Assembly (NCBI GenBank): GCA_028023455.1
Contig: JAQFVV010006448.1
Span: forward strand, 709,431-773,430
Direction: 5' to 3'
From: Epiperipatus broadwayi
Lineage: Eukaryota; Onychophora; Udeonychophora; Euonychophora; Peripatidae
Length of the DNA: 64,000 nt
Below, piece after piece: positions 24,881 through 36,850 of the stretch (the stretch's first letter is position 1; each line of letters begins with the position of its first letter). Position numbers and translations under genes: made by a program. The notes beneath the pieces were generated by a model that was not told the origin of the DNA, searched no databases, and worked only from the letters and a program-made list of their open reading frames with translations.

Positions 24881-27481
24881 TGTACCGGTCAAAACCCACC
24901 ACCACCACACGTCAAATCGGATTCAAACTCAGCTTAACCAAAACTGAATTCAAACCCAACTCAACAGCTCAGATAGCAGAAATCGACGGCACAGTGCTAT
25001 GCGCCAAGAACTAGCTCCACGGTTGGTGAGGACTAGAGACCCTTGCACTGACACGAATATCTAATAATTAATTACTTTGAATACTTTTTAAATCAAATCA
25101 TATGTATGTTCGGGTTGCCAACACAGATAGCGGGTATGAACATTTAAATAATTATAAAAAGAATGATGAACTAAGAAACCAAGTATGTTAGAAATATTTA
25201 ATAATAATAATAATTTGTTTTGTTCAATAAAATATAGATTGCATTAGTTACCTCTAGTCTTTAAATAATTTATAAATATAATAAGAGTGGCGGTCCTTAT
25301 CATATGCCAACAAGTATTACACAACATGGGATTCTATGTCTATGCCCCCAACGAGAAATATAAAGGCAGATAAAGGTATTCATTAAGAACGGAAATGATT
25401 GTTCTAATTTTATTACGGTGGAATGTGAGATTTATTTTCACATTCGGAAATCTATTCATGAAGAGCAAAACGTATTTTAAGGCATAACTTTAATCTTGAT
25501 TTGAAAACTGATTTAAACTAAATATATTTGAGAATTGGTTCGACTTTAATTTAAATCACTTCATCACGAATTACGAGCACGGAGCAAGTTTTACCGGAAC
25601 AAGATGCAATGGTACTGACGAATTACAAGGCAGAGAGTAAAATTGAAAGATGATCGCTAGTCGATGATCGAAGTCCTATGGCGGCTTGCATTTGGCAAGT
25701 CTTACGCCCTTTGACTAATGAATCGGAAAGGAAGTACTTTCTTCCTCGAGAAATTTAAATAAGAGAATATGATCACCGACCAGCCTAACGGAGCGGAAGA
25801 TGGCCCTACGTCAGCAACATTTGATGATGATGACTTGATAGTCATCGTTGAAAAATAGAACCCATGTAGAATGCTCTACGTGATGACTTGACCAATTAAT
25901 TAAAGTCGAACTATTTTAAAACATTTATAAACTATATTAGTTATGCCCTAATACCGTGCCCTTCCTGAATATTAATATAAAATAACAAAAGTGGAATTAA
26001 AATACATTTAACCCTTTATCGACCCTTTTTGCAATAAAAACATTTAAGGTTATATTCGAATAAATATATATTAGTAGAACAAGAAATCAATATTTTAACA
26101 TTATTTGAATACATATATGTATACTTATAACGTAGATAGGAGCTGGGGACATAGGTGAAACATTGAGCTAATAATTTATTAATAGCTAAAGGTAAAAAAA
26201 AATAGTAAACATGTAATATTTTCCTTTGACTCGATGACTAATAGAACTTATAAATTTAGCTCTAATGGACGAGAATTACTATTGGAAATTAATGTTATAT
26301 TATTTGCGTGAGGCAAATGGAATCAAAGGGCTCATCGAGTCGAAAGATTATTGGCATATAATTTTTAAATACGACATTAATAAAGCACACTAACATATAT
26401 ATATTAAACGAACCGCCAGGTAAGAAAAGAAAAAGTTTAAAGACTAGAGATTTAAAGAATTACGAGATAAATTTACAGTAGCATGAATAAAAGGTGTTAC
26501 AAAGATTTACATTAAAGAATAAAAGAGCTCTTAAAAAGAAGGAGTATAAAATAAAGTTCGAACTGGCCAGAAAGTTTAACGTTCATATTACCATTCCGTG
26601 CTTGTCCTTAAGTTACTCCTCCAAGTTGTTGAAACGTAGGCATCATTGGTTAACTACTGGAGTAGTATTTTAGTAGCTTTCATTATTTTAGCAGAATGAT
26701 CGATCCGGAAAACGGTTCAGCAGCTCCAGTGAAGATTCCTCGGGACTTTAGGAACCGTAGCCAGATCCCTGATGTTCTAGCCCTCTATCATGATGAAATA
26801 CAATTTTTATACACACAGAGTTCACTGCACTACTCTACAACCAAAACTACTAGTTTTTTCTTTTACTTTTCAGGGCTATATATCTACTGTTCACTGATGC
26901 CTCCGGCTAGCGCTCATTTTATTATCAATCTCTTTTTTTTTTATAATTAGTTGTTTTCAGAAACATTCCTTCGATAAGGCTTTCAAACTAATTTTTGAAT
27001 TCCTTTCCTAATTAGAAAATGAATTCTTAAAGTCTGAAATGATTTTAATTAAAAATTGAATTCTTATCTTTTTTTTATTAATAAAACTTTACTGTTGTTT
27101 TTGAGAATTTGAAAGCCTTTGGAAGGAATGTAGCTTTTAATCGCAAAACTTTACAAATTATTTAAAAGTAAAAAAAAACAAGTATTCCCGATGCAATGAA
27201 ACTTTCGAACAATTATATATATTTAATATTTACAAACATATATACGCACAATCCAGGCAATTTAATATATGTAAATTCATGAACATTTTATCATGAATTT
27301 ATTTAGAGAATTGATCCAATTTAAACTAAACTAATTAATTTTACTACGTATTTGAAACAAGTTATTCATTATGGAAATTAGCGTGGATTGAACGTATAAA
27401 GCCCCATTGCATCGGAAATTTAAGGTTAGTATTAGGGTAAATAACATGAAGCTAGGATCGAACTCAGATCCGACTGCTTCA
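24881..27481 (-). mobile_element. LTR A' (5' LTR of the minus-strand retrotransposon)
   Basis: On the plus strand it runs TGTACCGG...GCTTCA; on the minus strand it runs TGAAGC...GGTACA, a complete TG...CA LTR of 2601 bp. It pairs with LTR A at 15703. With A and the gag remnant it would form a minus-strand element that is missing pol and interrupted near its primer-binding site by the B-B' pair. It abuts (AT)n at 27482. Confidence 0.75.
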
Positions 27482-28150
27482 ATATATATATATGTAGATT
27501 CACATTTTATACTACTAATTTAAATAGATTGGTAAATAATTCAAAAAATAGATGTAGTATTTTAAGTCAAAGTTGTGCAATATATAAAGGGTGGTGTGTT
27601 TGTGGAAAAGCATATATAAGTGATTCTTGGTGTACATTGGAGAAAAGGTCAAAGGAGCTTTTATTGCTATATAAACAAGTGCAAAAATCAAGACAAGAGG
27701 TCAAAGGAGCTTTCATTGCTATATAAACGAGTGAAAAAATCAAGACAAGAGAGTGTTAGAAATCATGACATATCACCTTCAGTATTTTTTGATCATAATG
27801 TTACATGCATATATGTTTTTGATTTGATTTTAATAAAGTTAAGATTTTATGTATTGAAAGAAATAGTAATAAATGTAATATTAAACAAGCTATGTTAATA
27901 AGAAAAGGAAAGCAGCATTTGATAAATAGACAACTGCTAATAAAAAAATTAATGAATTGTAAGAAAATTGATGTATGATGTAATTGTTTTTGTAGACATT
28001 TATAACAGTTTTTTGTAACTGAATTTGAATATAGTTATCACGACTACTTAGATAGTCGAAATTACTTCTATTAAATTATAGTAGATATTTGTTTTTAAAA
28101 TATTGTATACTGTATTAATTATTGTGTTGTTTTTCAAAGAATTATATATA
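27482..28150 (+). pseudogene. PLE GIY-YIG endonuclease fragment and tail
   Basis: The plus-strand translation near 27580 reads YKGWCVCGKAYISDSWCTLE then KRSKELLLL, a decayed GIY-YIG start (C.CGK.YI..S...L..R). A ~51-bp segment is tandemly duplicated at about 27645-27745 (SKELLLLYKQVQKSRQEV, then SKELSLLYKRVKKSRQE). Then come DHNVTCIYVFDLILIKLRF and LKEIVINVILNK, the region around the catalytic Glu. The tail at 28010-28110 matches 9660-9830 in reverse and 41621-41690. It is a 5'-truncated, frameshifted PLE remnant. Confidence 0.65.
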
Positions 28151-28589
28151 TTTGTTTATAATTGGAATACAGACATTGATTACTAATTTATATATATATA
28201 GTTATAGTATGGATAGGAGAAATCCAGTTCTGTTTTTTGATAAATATTAATATCTAGTAAACTAGTTTGATGATTTATAAGTGGTTTTTTTGTTATTAAG
28301 GAAAATATGCATACAGTTAAAATCTTTTTGATATACATTTGTTTAGATTTGTTACTCTTATTACAACAATCATCAGTAAATAATTTTCAAATTAGAAAAT
28401 ATACCCATTTGATACATTAGTTACAATTATTATGACAAATTAATTTCATGATCAGAGCAAGAATCTCATCGTTCAAACTTAGTCTGTAATTATTATGTAA
28501 CTAAGTTTATATCAGAACAACTGACTCTTCATTTAATGACTTAGCAAGTGATCATTATGCAGTCCGTATTTTGTTTGGCAGCAATCCTT
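28151..28589. other. AT-rich DNA, nothing recognised
   Basis: No supported feature was seen. Confidence 0.4.
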
Positions 28590-29170
28590 TGTTGTTCTCC
28601 ATCTAACTAGATCATTTATTTTTTAACCTTGAATTAATATTTAATTAGCATGTCTTAGGATAGGCTCTTCATTCAGTGGCATAAGTTGTCCACAAGTTTT
28701 CCTGAAGAGCTTTTCTGTCATTAATAAGTGATCCCTGAACATAGTCCTTCGAATAATTTTTTTCATATCTCTTGTGGTTCCTTACTTCCTTGCTTAAAAA
28801 CAAAATAATTTCTAGTTAACGACATAGCATAAAGCAGGTACAGTCCCATACTAATAACAGCAAAAACATCACTCATTACAGCGTCCTTGATTCTTAGAAT
28901 TACCATGTTAGCCAGCAGTACTCTAGTTATAATATTTTGTCTAGAATGGCTCAAAAATGGGCAAGCAGTAAAAATATGTCCAATAGTTTCATCTGCTATT
29001 TTACATAAGCTACATAATGGTTTTATTTTAGAGAAATTTTTATAATTTACCAAAAAGTGATTGGTTGGCAAGGCTTTCAAATTAAGTTTTATGATAAAAT
29101 CAATATGTTTGGCTTCTAAGTAGCAACATTTTAATTTATTGATTAGTAATCTGGTAGATAAATCAAACTC
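28590..29170 (-). pseudogene. LINE C-terminal remnant with zinc-binding domain
   Basis: A 105-codon minus-strand frame (29080-28763) reads ALPTNHFLVNYKNFSKIKPL then CSLCKIADETIGHIFTACPF. The C..C...(D)ET..H....C pattern is that of the zinc-binding domain that follows reverse transcriptase in many non-LTR retrotransposons. Upstream (to 29170) the same frame reads LSTRLLINKLKCCYLEAKHI. No RT catalytic motif is present, so only the 3' end of a copy survives. The clade cannot be fixed from this piece. Confidence 0.6.
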
Positions 29171-32130
29171 AGTAGAGTAGTTAATTCAGTAATGTTTGCA
29201 TTCATGTATTTGTAAACTTGCCAGTAAGTGTTAATATTGTTAATAATTTATGCCATAACTTTGAAGAATTTGTTGGCATATGCTAGAAGCTCCATGGAAC
29301 ACTTATTTTGTATTGATGGTGGCATGTTGGTAGACTCAATCTTATCCTGCAATGAGTCCACTGGCAATCATGCATTCATCACCTTAAGCATTGATAGGGA
29401 TTTCTGAATAAATATAATCTAAAATCTAGTCATTATTCAGCTTTATAACAGATAAATCTAAATATTGTAAATTATTGCTCTTAATACTTTGGATGGTTTG
29501 GTATAAGTTAGAGAGGAAAATTCTGGAACTCAAGGTTCTTGGATTGAATCCACATCTGTCACTCAATTTTTTTCTGAATTTCCAAACAAATAATCCATTT
29601 GCTTATTTGTATAATATTGCTCTTAACACTAACTGTGAAGTGATGCTTCACTGTGTACTCTTAAAAGAATCACAGAAAATATAAATAAGCAAAGAAAATT
29701 AATATATTATAAATAAAATAATAAGCCAAAAAATTGTATGAATTTAATCATTTTCTCAGAGCTCATAAATATGGCAAACAAACTTTTAAAAAGCAGCACT
29801 AAATTGAATGATGCAAAATGATTGGCTGCTTAACTTACAGAAATATTAATCATTAAGTGGATACTCTCTAGTCTAATGAATGATTAGTAAAAGTTATTAA
29901 TATGATTGACTGCTTTAATTGAACATTTGTGTATGTATTTTTAAAAAGTCAAAGTTTTACATGTTTAGGCTTTTATTAAAAATCCAAAATTTATAATTTT
30001 ATAGTCATGAATTATGTATAATATTTATTACATTTATAAAATATTAAATCTTTTTAGTATGTTGTGTAATGATTCTACAATTTGAATACTGCCTTTAAAA
30101 AGTATATTTTTTTCATTGGTTGACTTTAGTTTTCATTAATTCCAAGAAGCAGATTTTGTTTTCTCTGTAATGAGTTTGTAAACCGACTGAATTGCAATTT
30201 GCTAATGATTTCTGTTCTTCTTATCATCCTTGCTTTTAGATAATTTTAGAAAATGTGATAATAAAAGTACTCCACAAAGTGAATCAAATGCCTTGTCATC
30301 AATGAAAGAATAAGTTTCCTATGTTTTCTCTTCAAATAAAATTCATCTAAGATTGTTCTCAATAAAAATGTTGAAGCTTTTTATCAATTTTCCCTATCAT
30401 TTGTACAGATGTTTGTTTCTGTCATGACTTTTTAAGGCTGTTATTTAATATCTAGGATAGTTTCCTTATTATCACAATAAAGCAAAGAGATTTTCTTTTC
30501 TAATCAAGTGAATGCTTACAAATGAACTGATTACCCATAATTCCGTGGAGTGTTGTTTGCTTTAAACAGTATCATTTTACTTTTTTGATCATTGATTTAA
30601 TGCCATCTTTATCTCTCCGAACATGACATACGTATTTATAACAACTTATTAAAAAATGTAATCTATATATATATTAGTAGTATTAATACCCCCCCCCCTT
30701 CCCAAGTTCATTAATGAAATAATATGCGAATTTGTTTAGTATTGAAATATACACGCGTAATATAAATGATAATCGGAAATAATCTTTAATTAATTACTTA
30801 TGCTGTAAGTACAATCAGTGTTTAAAGAATATTAATTTAACGTAAATGTAACAACATTTATTATATGCTGTAGATATTTTTATAGTATATTTTTAAATAA
30901 GCTAACACCATATCCTATAATTATTTCTATACAACACATTAAGATTACACTTTCTCGTAATATATAATGCATTTTTATATATAACTAAGATTTTGTTAAC
31001 AAGATTACATCTGCTTATTAGACATCATCAACTTCTACATAATTCAAATTTACTACTAATTAAAACGAGACTATTTGATTTTATTTATTTATTTTTTTTT
31101 TGAGGCAGGACAAAATTCTAAGTGTCCAATTTTATGTCAAACATAAGCAGAGAAACTCGTGTGTTAGTTTATGAATACACTGTGCTTATTACTATTTTTA
31201 AAAAGTATGAAACGTAGTTGGTTATCTAAAACTGAAATCACTAAAATATATAATTACTGGACTAGTAAAAGGTGCATAAAACTATAAAAGCAAATTGGCA
31301 GAAATCAAAATTTTAGGATGTGCTATGAGCTTGATATATTGAAGAGTTAAAAGTTTATTATTTATATGGGAATGCAAGTAGTATAAATATTTCTACTAGT
31401 GAACATGAACTGCGGAACACAGTCTGGAAATATTGATATAGCACCGTTGTACAAAGTGCTTTGATTACTCAAAGTTCCAATATATTTCTTTATAAGAGAA
31501 TACATAGTAAATACCAACCTAGCCAAAGAGATAAAAATGTCTATATTAGTATAAAACTGAACTAAATAAAATATATAATTAGTGATTAATATTGGATCTA
31601 TATATAACTATATGAGCAAATTGCTTTGGATACAAAATCTTAAAATGATTTTGAATAACAGACCTTTAGCCTAATAGTTTTGAAATAGAATAAAGAGAAT
31701 GAATTAATGCAATTATAGGGCAAAAGTAGTAAAGATAGAGTATGATGTAAATTTATGTGTTGTGTTATCAAAGTCCAATAGTGTTTAATTGAGCCTCAAC
31801 TGAAATCATAATTTAGAGTCATAATTTTTAACTAATAATTATAACTGAATCTATAAAACTTCAATACTGAAAAAATATTAGATATATTGTTAATAATAAA
31901 TTGTTCTCTTAATTATTTTGTTTGTTATTTCATATTTGTATAGCATTTGTTTTATTAATTATAGTGAAATTCTTCTAACAAAAATAGTAAATTAATAATC
32001 CAATAATTTTATTGTTCTGGGCTTTATAAGAAATTGGATTCAGGAATTGATCCATGGATCTTACACTTCAGAGTTTGACATGGATACAAAAATTTAAAAT
32101 TATTTACTACTGAATGTGACACAGATTCAT
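29171..32130. other. AT-rich DNA; possible SINE scrap near 29490-29600
   Basis: Near 29540 the sequence GGTTCTTGGATTGAATCC resembles a tRNA-type B box embedded in a short GC-richer patch, which might be a SINE fragment. A C9 run lies at about 30691. No gene is supported in the remainder. Confidence 0.35.
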
Positions 32131-32144
32131 ATGATCAGTCTATA

Positions 32145-32262
32145 AACTGTATATATATATAATATATATTAAAAAAGAAGTTATAATTCTGTTTTTAATA
32201 TCAGTATATATAACTGTATATATATATAATACTGATATTAAAAAAGAAGTTATAATTCTGTT
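32145..32262. repeat. Tandem duplication (~60 bp)
   Basis: TTAAAAAAGAAGTTATAAT plus flanking (TA)n occurs twice, at about 32168-32195 and 32237-32262, with ATAACTGTATATATATATAA-type DNA before each. Confidence 0.6.
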
Positions 32263-32569
32263 CTGTATTAATTTATTTCCATATAACTTTTATTTATTTG
32301 ATCTTTTATCTATTTTTTCAATAACATTTCAAATTTCAACTACAAATTTCATATTTTTTATCTGATTTCAATTTGCATCCTTTGATTCACATAAGGGTCA
32401 TCATTTCTTTCAATCTTTGAATACATATTTTAAGCTAATATTCTTGACCTTTCTTACGTTGAATCTTTATTACTATTATGATATCTATCAAATGATTTAA
32501 TATTTATTAACAATTATTTATTTTATAACTATTATGATTAACATTTAAAAATGATTATTATGGAAGAAA

Positions 32570-32790
32570 GAAATCATAAAAAAGGAAAATTAAAGAGGCA
32601 ATTTTGATTGATAAATATAAGATGATGTTATTAATAGGCAAGTTGCAAATATGACTATACACAGCTTATGGAAATTTATGTACATTAAGTTTAAAAAAAA
32701 ATTGGAATTCAGTTAAAGTTGATGAGAATTACTAGTAATTGAAAGCACTTTGAACGAATGTAAACTATAATATTACATTACCATTAATTA
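32570..32790 (+). pseudogene. PLE C-terminal fragment
   Basis: Decayed match to the PLE ends at 5945-6225 and 63430-63650: KIKEAILIDKYKM.. from about 32590 and a 3' part that includes GAAAGCACTTTGAACG where relatives have GAAAGTACTTCTG. Confidence 0.5.
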
Positions 32791-32835
32791 TTTATGTTTG
32801 ATATATAATATTTTTATAACCAATATTGTACTTTT

Positions 32836-32867
<32 letters not shown>

Positions 32868-32879
32868 TAAGTAGAAGTT

Positions 32880-33345
32880 AAAAACTATTATCCATCTAAG
32901 AGCACTTTTGATTTACTTTGTAGTTTTTATCAACTAACACTAATTTTTATTTAAGATATCTTCAAACCTGCTTAAAATATCTAGGCTTCCCACAATTCAC
33001 TAATTTTAATGTTTGCTGCCTGTATTTTAAGTCATGCTTACATTTCTGTATTAACATAGCTTCTTTTATTTTCATTTTATTATAATTTTTTTCAATTTGT
33101 AATATTTTCACATTAATATAGTCAAAATTAAAACCATATATACATAATCTATTATAATCATAAAAAGTGACATTGAAACATTATCATTTGGATTACAATT
33201 TTGATTAGTTTTTTTGAACTCTTTTTAATAACTGCAAGTGGTCTTTAGTTCTTTCCTCCAATGTACATCTTGATTCTCCTATTTTTTCATTACCACATTT
33301 ACATTTACATTTGTGTGTACAATTTTACTTTACCAATGAGGTTTT
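32880..33345 (-). pseudogene. PLE GIY-YIG endonuclease fragment
   Basis: On the minus strand the translation reads CTHKCKCKCGNEKIGESRCT then LEERTKDHLQLLKRVQK, followed by VTFYDYNRLCIYGFNFDYIN and KMKIKEAMLIQKCKHDLKY. This is the GIY-YIG nuclease with its C.CG..YIG.S, Arg and KEAMLI (catalytic Glu) landmarks; the Tyr of YIG is changed to Lys. It belongs to the same family as 27482-28150 and pairs in opposite orientation with 33600-33745. Confidence 0.7.
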
Positions 33346-33599
33346 AACTTTTGAATTATTCTCTTATAAAATTCACTTGTTCATTTGAAATAGATGGTAT
33401 TGATATCCACATTTTTTATTCTTATTTGAATCAACCTTACTATTTATATTTTTATTTTCATATTTCCTAAGAAAATTTTTATAGGATTATATACCAGAAG
33501 ATAATTATATACAATATTTAATAATTCTTGTATAAATTTCAATATTTTTTGCCTTTACTATCAATGTATACTTACAAAGATTGTTGTTTATAAACAAAA

Positions 33600-33745
33600 A
33601 AGACTTCAAAACTGAAAATATTACAAATTAAAAGAAACAATCATAAAAAAAAAATAAAGGATGCTATGATAATATATAAATGTAAGCATGAGTTAATAAA
33701 TAATCAGGCAGCAAAAATTAGTGAATTGTGGAAAGGCTAGAATTT
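33600..33745 (+). pseudogene. PLE C-terminal fragment (inverted partner)
   Basis: Reads KIKDAMIIYKCKHELINNQA then AKISELWKG, parallel to IKEAMLIQKCKHDLKYRQQT on the opposite strand at 32880-33345. Only the last ~50 residues remain. Confidence 0.6.
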
Positions 33746-33769
33746 GAAAGCATGTTAAACTAAACATTA

Positions 33770-34025
33770 TGCACAATTCCACTTGCCTCCCATACACCCT
33801 TAATATTAAAAGATCTTTTAAATAAATTAATTGCTTCAGAATCGTAAATTTTTCTTTAATTCTCCTTTTTATTTCCTTTTTCTCAAAGAATACACCCTTA
33901 GCTTCATCAAAATTAATAGTATGAAGCTAAGGTTATCTTCTTTGAGAGAAATGAAATAAATAATTAAATTATCATTATTATTAAAAAATTATGATTCTGT
34001 AAGTGGAATTGTTTTAATTTAAATA
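33770..34025. repeat. Inverted repeat, ~110-bp arms
   Basis: The centre is strongest: CTTAGCTTCAT (about 33898) and ATGAAGCTAAGG (about 33922), with TCTCAAAGAA and TTCTTTGAGA outside them. Weaker complementarity extends to ACAATTCCACTT (33773) and AAGTGGAATTGTT (about 34000). Confidence 0.65.
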
Positions 34026-34047
34026 TATTGTTATTCTGTAGTTCTTT

Positions 34048-34145
34048 ATACTTGAGAACACTGCTTGTAGCAGTGAAACAACTGGTAATGTTTAAAAAGT
34101 TTATTTTCTTGGTTAATCTGGTTGAGTTATGAATTTGGGGTAATT
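34048..34145 (+). repeat. Single arm of a hairpin family seen at 54717-54895
   Basis: Contains CTTGAGAA, then CACTGC TTGTA GCAGTG, then GAAAC, and ends GGGGTAATTTTGAT before a long (TA)n tract. It matches the right arm at 54811-54895. The stem-loop followed by GAAA resembles hammerhead stem II plus GAAA, but the core before it is not CTGANGA. Confidence 0.55.
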
Positions 34146-34148
34146 TTG

Positions 34149-34150
<2 letters not shown>

Positions 34151-34228
<78 letters not shown>
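34151..34228. repeat. (TA)n microsatellite, ~39 units
   Basis: Long uninterrupted TA tract between the hairpin arm and the palindromic array. Confidence 0.95.
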
Positions 34229-34231
<3 letters not shown>

Positions 34232-34234
34232 CAA

Positions 34235-35553
34235 TTTATATTCTTTCATTAATCAGTTTTTAAAATGCCATCAACTAAAAATTCATTTATTGATATTTTC
34301 TCACAGTTTCCACTGACCAGAAGTCTTTATCAGTGTTACACTATTAAACTATAATTAGTATATATTTATATTTACATAAATAGACATACTTATATAACAC
34401 ATTATATACAATACTCTTCATTGTAGAGTTGTAATTATATTTTATTGAATGTACAGAAAGTATATGTAAATGCTTAAACAGGCTTTAACTTGTAATGAAT
34501 GTGCCTTAAAATTTCTAATAGTCAAGCAAATTTATTTTACCAATAGAGGGACCTCACAAACCATGACATAAGAGAGCAAATTTTATAAGGATAAGAGCAG
34601 CCATATTATCTTTAACCTAAATTTCTACTTATATAGGCTAATCTGAAACACCCTGATTTGGGAACATAAAGTTGTTGTTCTCTTCACTGTTTATGCCCAC
34701 TATTTCTTTTACTAATTAACCTTCATGAAATATTGCAATTTACAATGAGTTACTGTTGTAAACTTAATACTGAAAAAATATAACCTATTGCAAAGTTGTA
34801 ATTGTATTTTATTGACCACACAGAAAGTATATGTAAATAGTTAAACAGTCTTTAACCTGTAATGAATGCACCTTAAAATTTCTAATGTCAAGCAATATTA
34901 TTTTGCTGATAAACTTCACAAACTATGATACAAGATAAAATGGCTGCTCATATTTTTATAAAAGTTGTTATTTTGTGTCATGGTTTGTGAGGTCTCTCTA
35001 TCTGAAAAATAATATTGCTTGACTATTTGAAATTTTAAGATGTATTTGTTACAGGTTAAACTTGTTTAAGTATTTATATATACTTCCTGTGTGCTCAATA
35101 AAATGTAATTATAACTCTACAATAGTTTATAGATTTTTTACTATTAAGATCACAACATTAACTCTCTGTAAATCAAAAGACTTTGTGAAGGTTAATTTGT
35201 AAAAGAAAAAGTGGACTTAAACAGTGAAGAGAACAACAACCTCATACTCTCAAATCAGGATGATTCAGATTGGCCTATAAAAGTAGAAATTTAGATTAAA
35301 GATAAGACAGCCACTCTTATCTTTATAAAAGTTGGTATCTTGTGTCATGGTTTGTGAGATCTCTCTATTGGCAAAATAAAATTGCTTGACTATTAGATAT
35401 TTTAAGGCACAGTCATTACAGGTTAAATTCAGTTTAAGTAAATACTCTTCATTGTAAATCTTACAAAATATAAATATTTAATAAACCTGGTGATTATATG
35501 TTTTTAATAATTTTATAAATATTAATCAAAAATAAAGGTTTAAATATTAAAAA

Positions 35554-35600
<47 letters not shown>

Positions 35601-35865
35601 TTATATATATATATATATATATATATTCCTTAAAATACTTCTATCTGTAAAATCTATAATGTAGGGTATTGTAAGTAATGTGTTATATAATTATATTTAT
35701 TTATATATGTATAAATATGTAGTAATTATATAGTTATATATATTTTAATATTGTAGTTCTGATGAAAACTTCTGGTCATTTGAAGCTGTAAGAAAATATC
35801 AAGAAACATTTTTTTTTATTTGATTGTAGAATAAATATTGATTAATGATGGGATATAGATTGTAT
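34235..35865. repeat. Palindromic array: direct repeats then inverted repeats
   Basis: The outer arms (34240-34425 and about 35650-35850, reverse complements) share ACTTCTGGTCA...GAGAAAATATCA-type sequence. Inside, a repeat with the marks CAGAAAGTATATGTAAAT, CTTAAAATTTCTAAT and CACAAACCATGACA occurs forward at 34425-34700 and 34781-34955. It recurs inverted at 34956-35130 and about 35290-35460 (TGTGTCATGGTTTGTGAG...). The centre is near 34960. A (TA)n tract with TTTATA interruptions lies at 35558-35626. No protein or hammerhead with an intact core was seen. Confidence 0.65.
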
Positions 35866-36440
35866 TATATAGATATATCATAAGCTAGTTAAATATTTTC
35901 TTATTCACTTCTTATCTTGCCCTTGATAAAAAATGTAGAGATGGCATCTTAGCTATGTTAATGTCTTTTCTTTAAACTTAGATATTTTTTTAAAAAGAAA
36001 GGAATACCATTCTACTTGGAAAAACTTAGGGTTACATAAACTTCCAGTTGTAAATGCAAAATATTAATTTATCAACCAGTTTTAAATGACTATCTAAACT
36101 CAGTATAGAGTACTTAACTAAAATATCTTGAGTTGTTTGGCAACTCAGAACCTGACTGCAGGTTACTTTTCTAATAATACCATTTAATAAACCCTACACT
36201 ATGGGAACTCTTACTTTTGTGAAATTAAAATTTTGAACAAATATGCCAAAATATTTGATTTTATTAAAGATTGTGAATTGCATTCTCTTCTAGGTAAATG
36301 TTTTTTAGATATTGTATTTTATATAATATCTGGCCGCTTGCTGGCTTTATATACAGTTTAAAACACATAAATATAACATTATCTGGCAGGCCTTTATTTA
36401 TTGTCTGATTTCTGATATTATATTTATATCAAAAAAGGAG
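35866..36440. other. AT-rich DNA, nothing recognised
   Basis: No supported feature was seen. Confidence 0.4.
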
Positions 36441-36850
36441 TCTAAATTAATTTATCTACTTAATTTTTATTGGAAACAAACAAGTTGTTTTTTTTTTGCT
36501 TTTAAAAACATGCTTATGTTTTAATAACGTTACCAGGGACTTTTTTTTTGTTGTTGTCCAATTTCAGGGATTATTTTAGATTAATTTAAAAAAAAATACA
36601 TGTATAAATTAATTGCTGTACTTCTTTTGAATTGAAAACAAAGTATAAATTAATTTAACTATTTATTTTTATTGGAAATGCACAAGTTGCTTTTGTTTTT
36701 TGCTTCTAAAACACTTTTATTTTAATAACCTTACTGTGCCAGTATTTTTTGTCCTTATTGTCTACTTTCAGATATTATTTTGAGATTACAACACACAAAA
36801 AATACATGTATCAATTAATTGCTGGACTTATTTTTGATTGAAAACAAACA
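36441..36850. repeat. Two-copy tandem repeat, ~201 bp
   Basis: Unit marked by TAAATTAATTTA, TTTTTATTGGAAA, AACAAGTTG or CACAAGTTG, TTTTAATAAC, and AATACATGTATMAATTAATT. Copies start at about 36442 and 36643, and a third begins at about 36838. Confidence 0.7.

Noticed and set aside
26696-26950. 84-codon frame in LTR A' (MIDPENGSAAPVKIPR...), also at 17544 in LTR A
   Set aside because: It is antisense to the inferred element, shared only because the LTRs are near-identical copies, and lacks any known domain.
29540-29560. GGTTCTTGGATTGAATCC as a tRNA gene or SINE promoter
   Set aside because: Only a B-box-like match; no A box at proper distance and no cloverleaf.
35755-35800. CTGATGAAAACTTCTGGTCA in the outer arm of the 34-kb array
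   Set aside because: The core matches, but stem II is weak and the following GAAG with no stem III or matching arm does not make a hammerhead.
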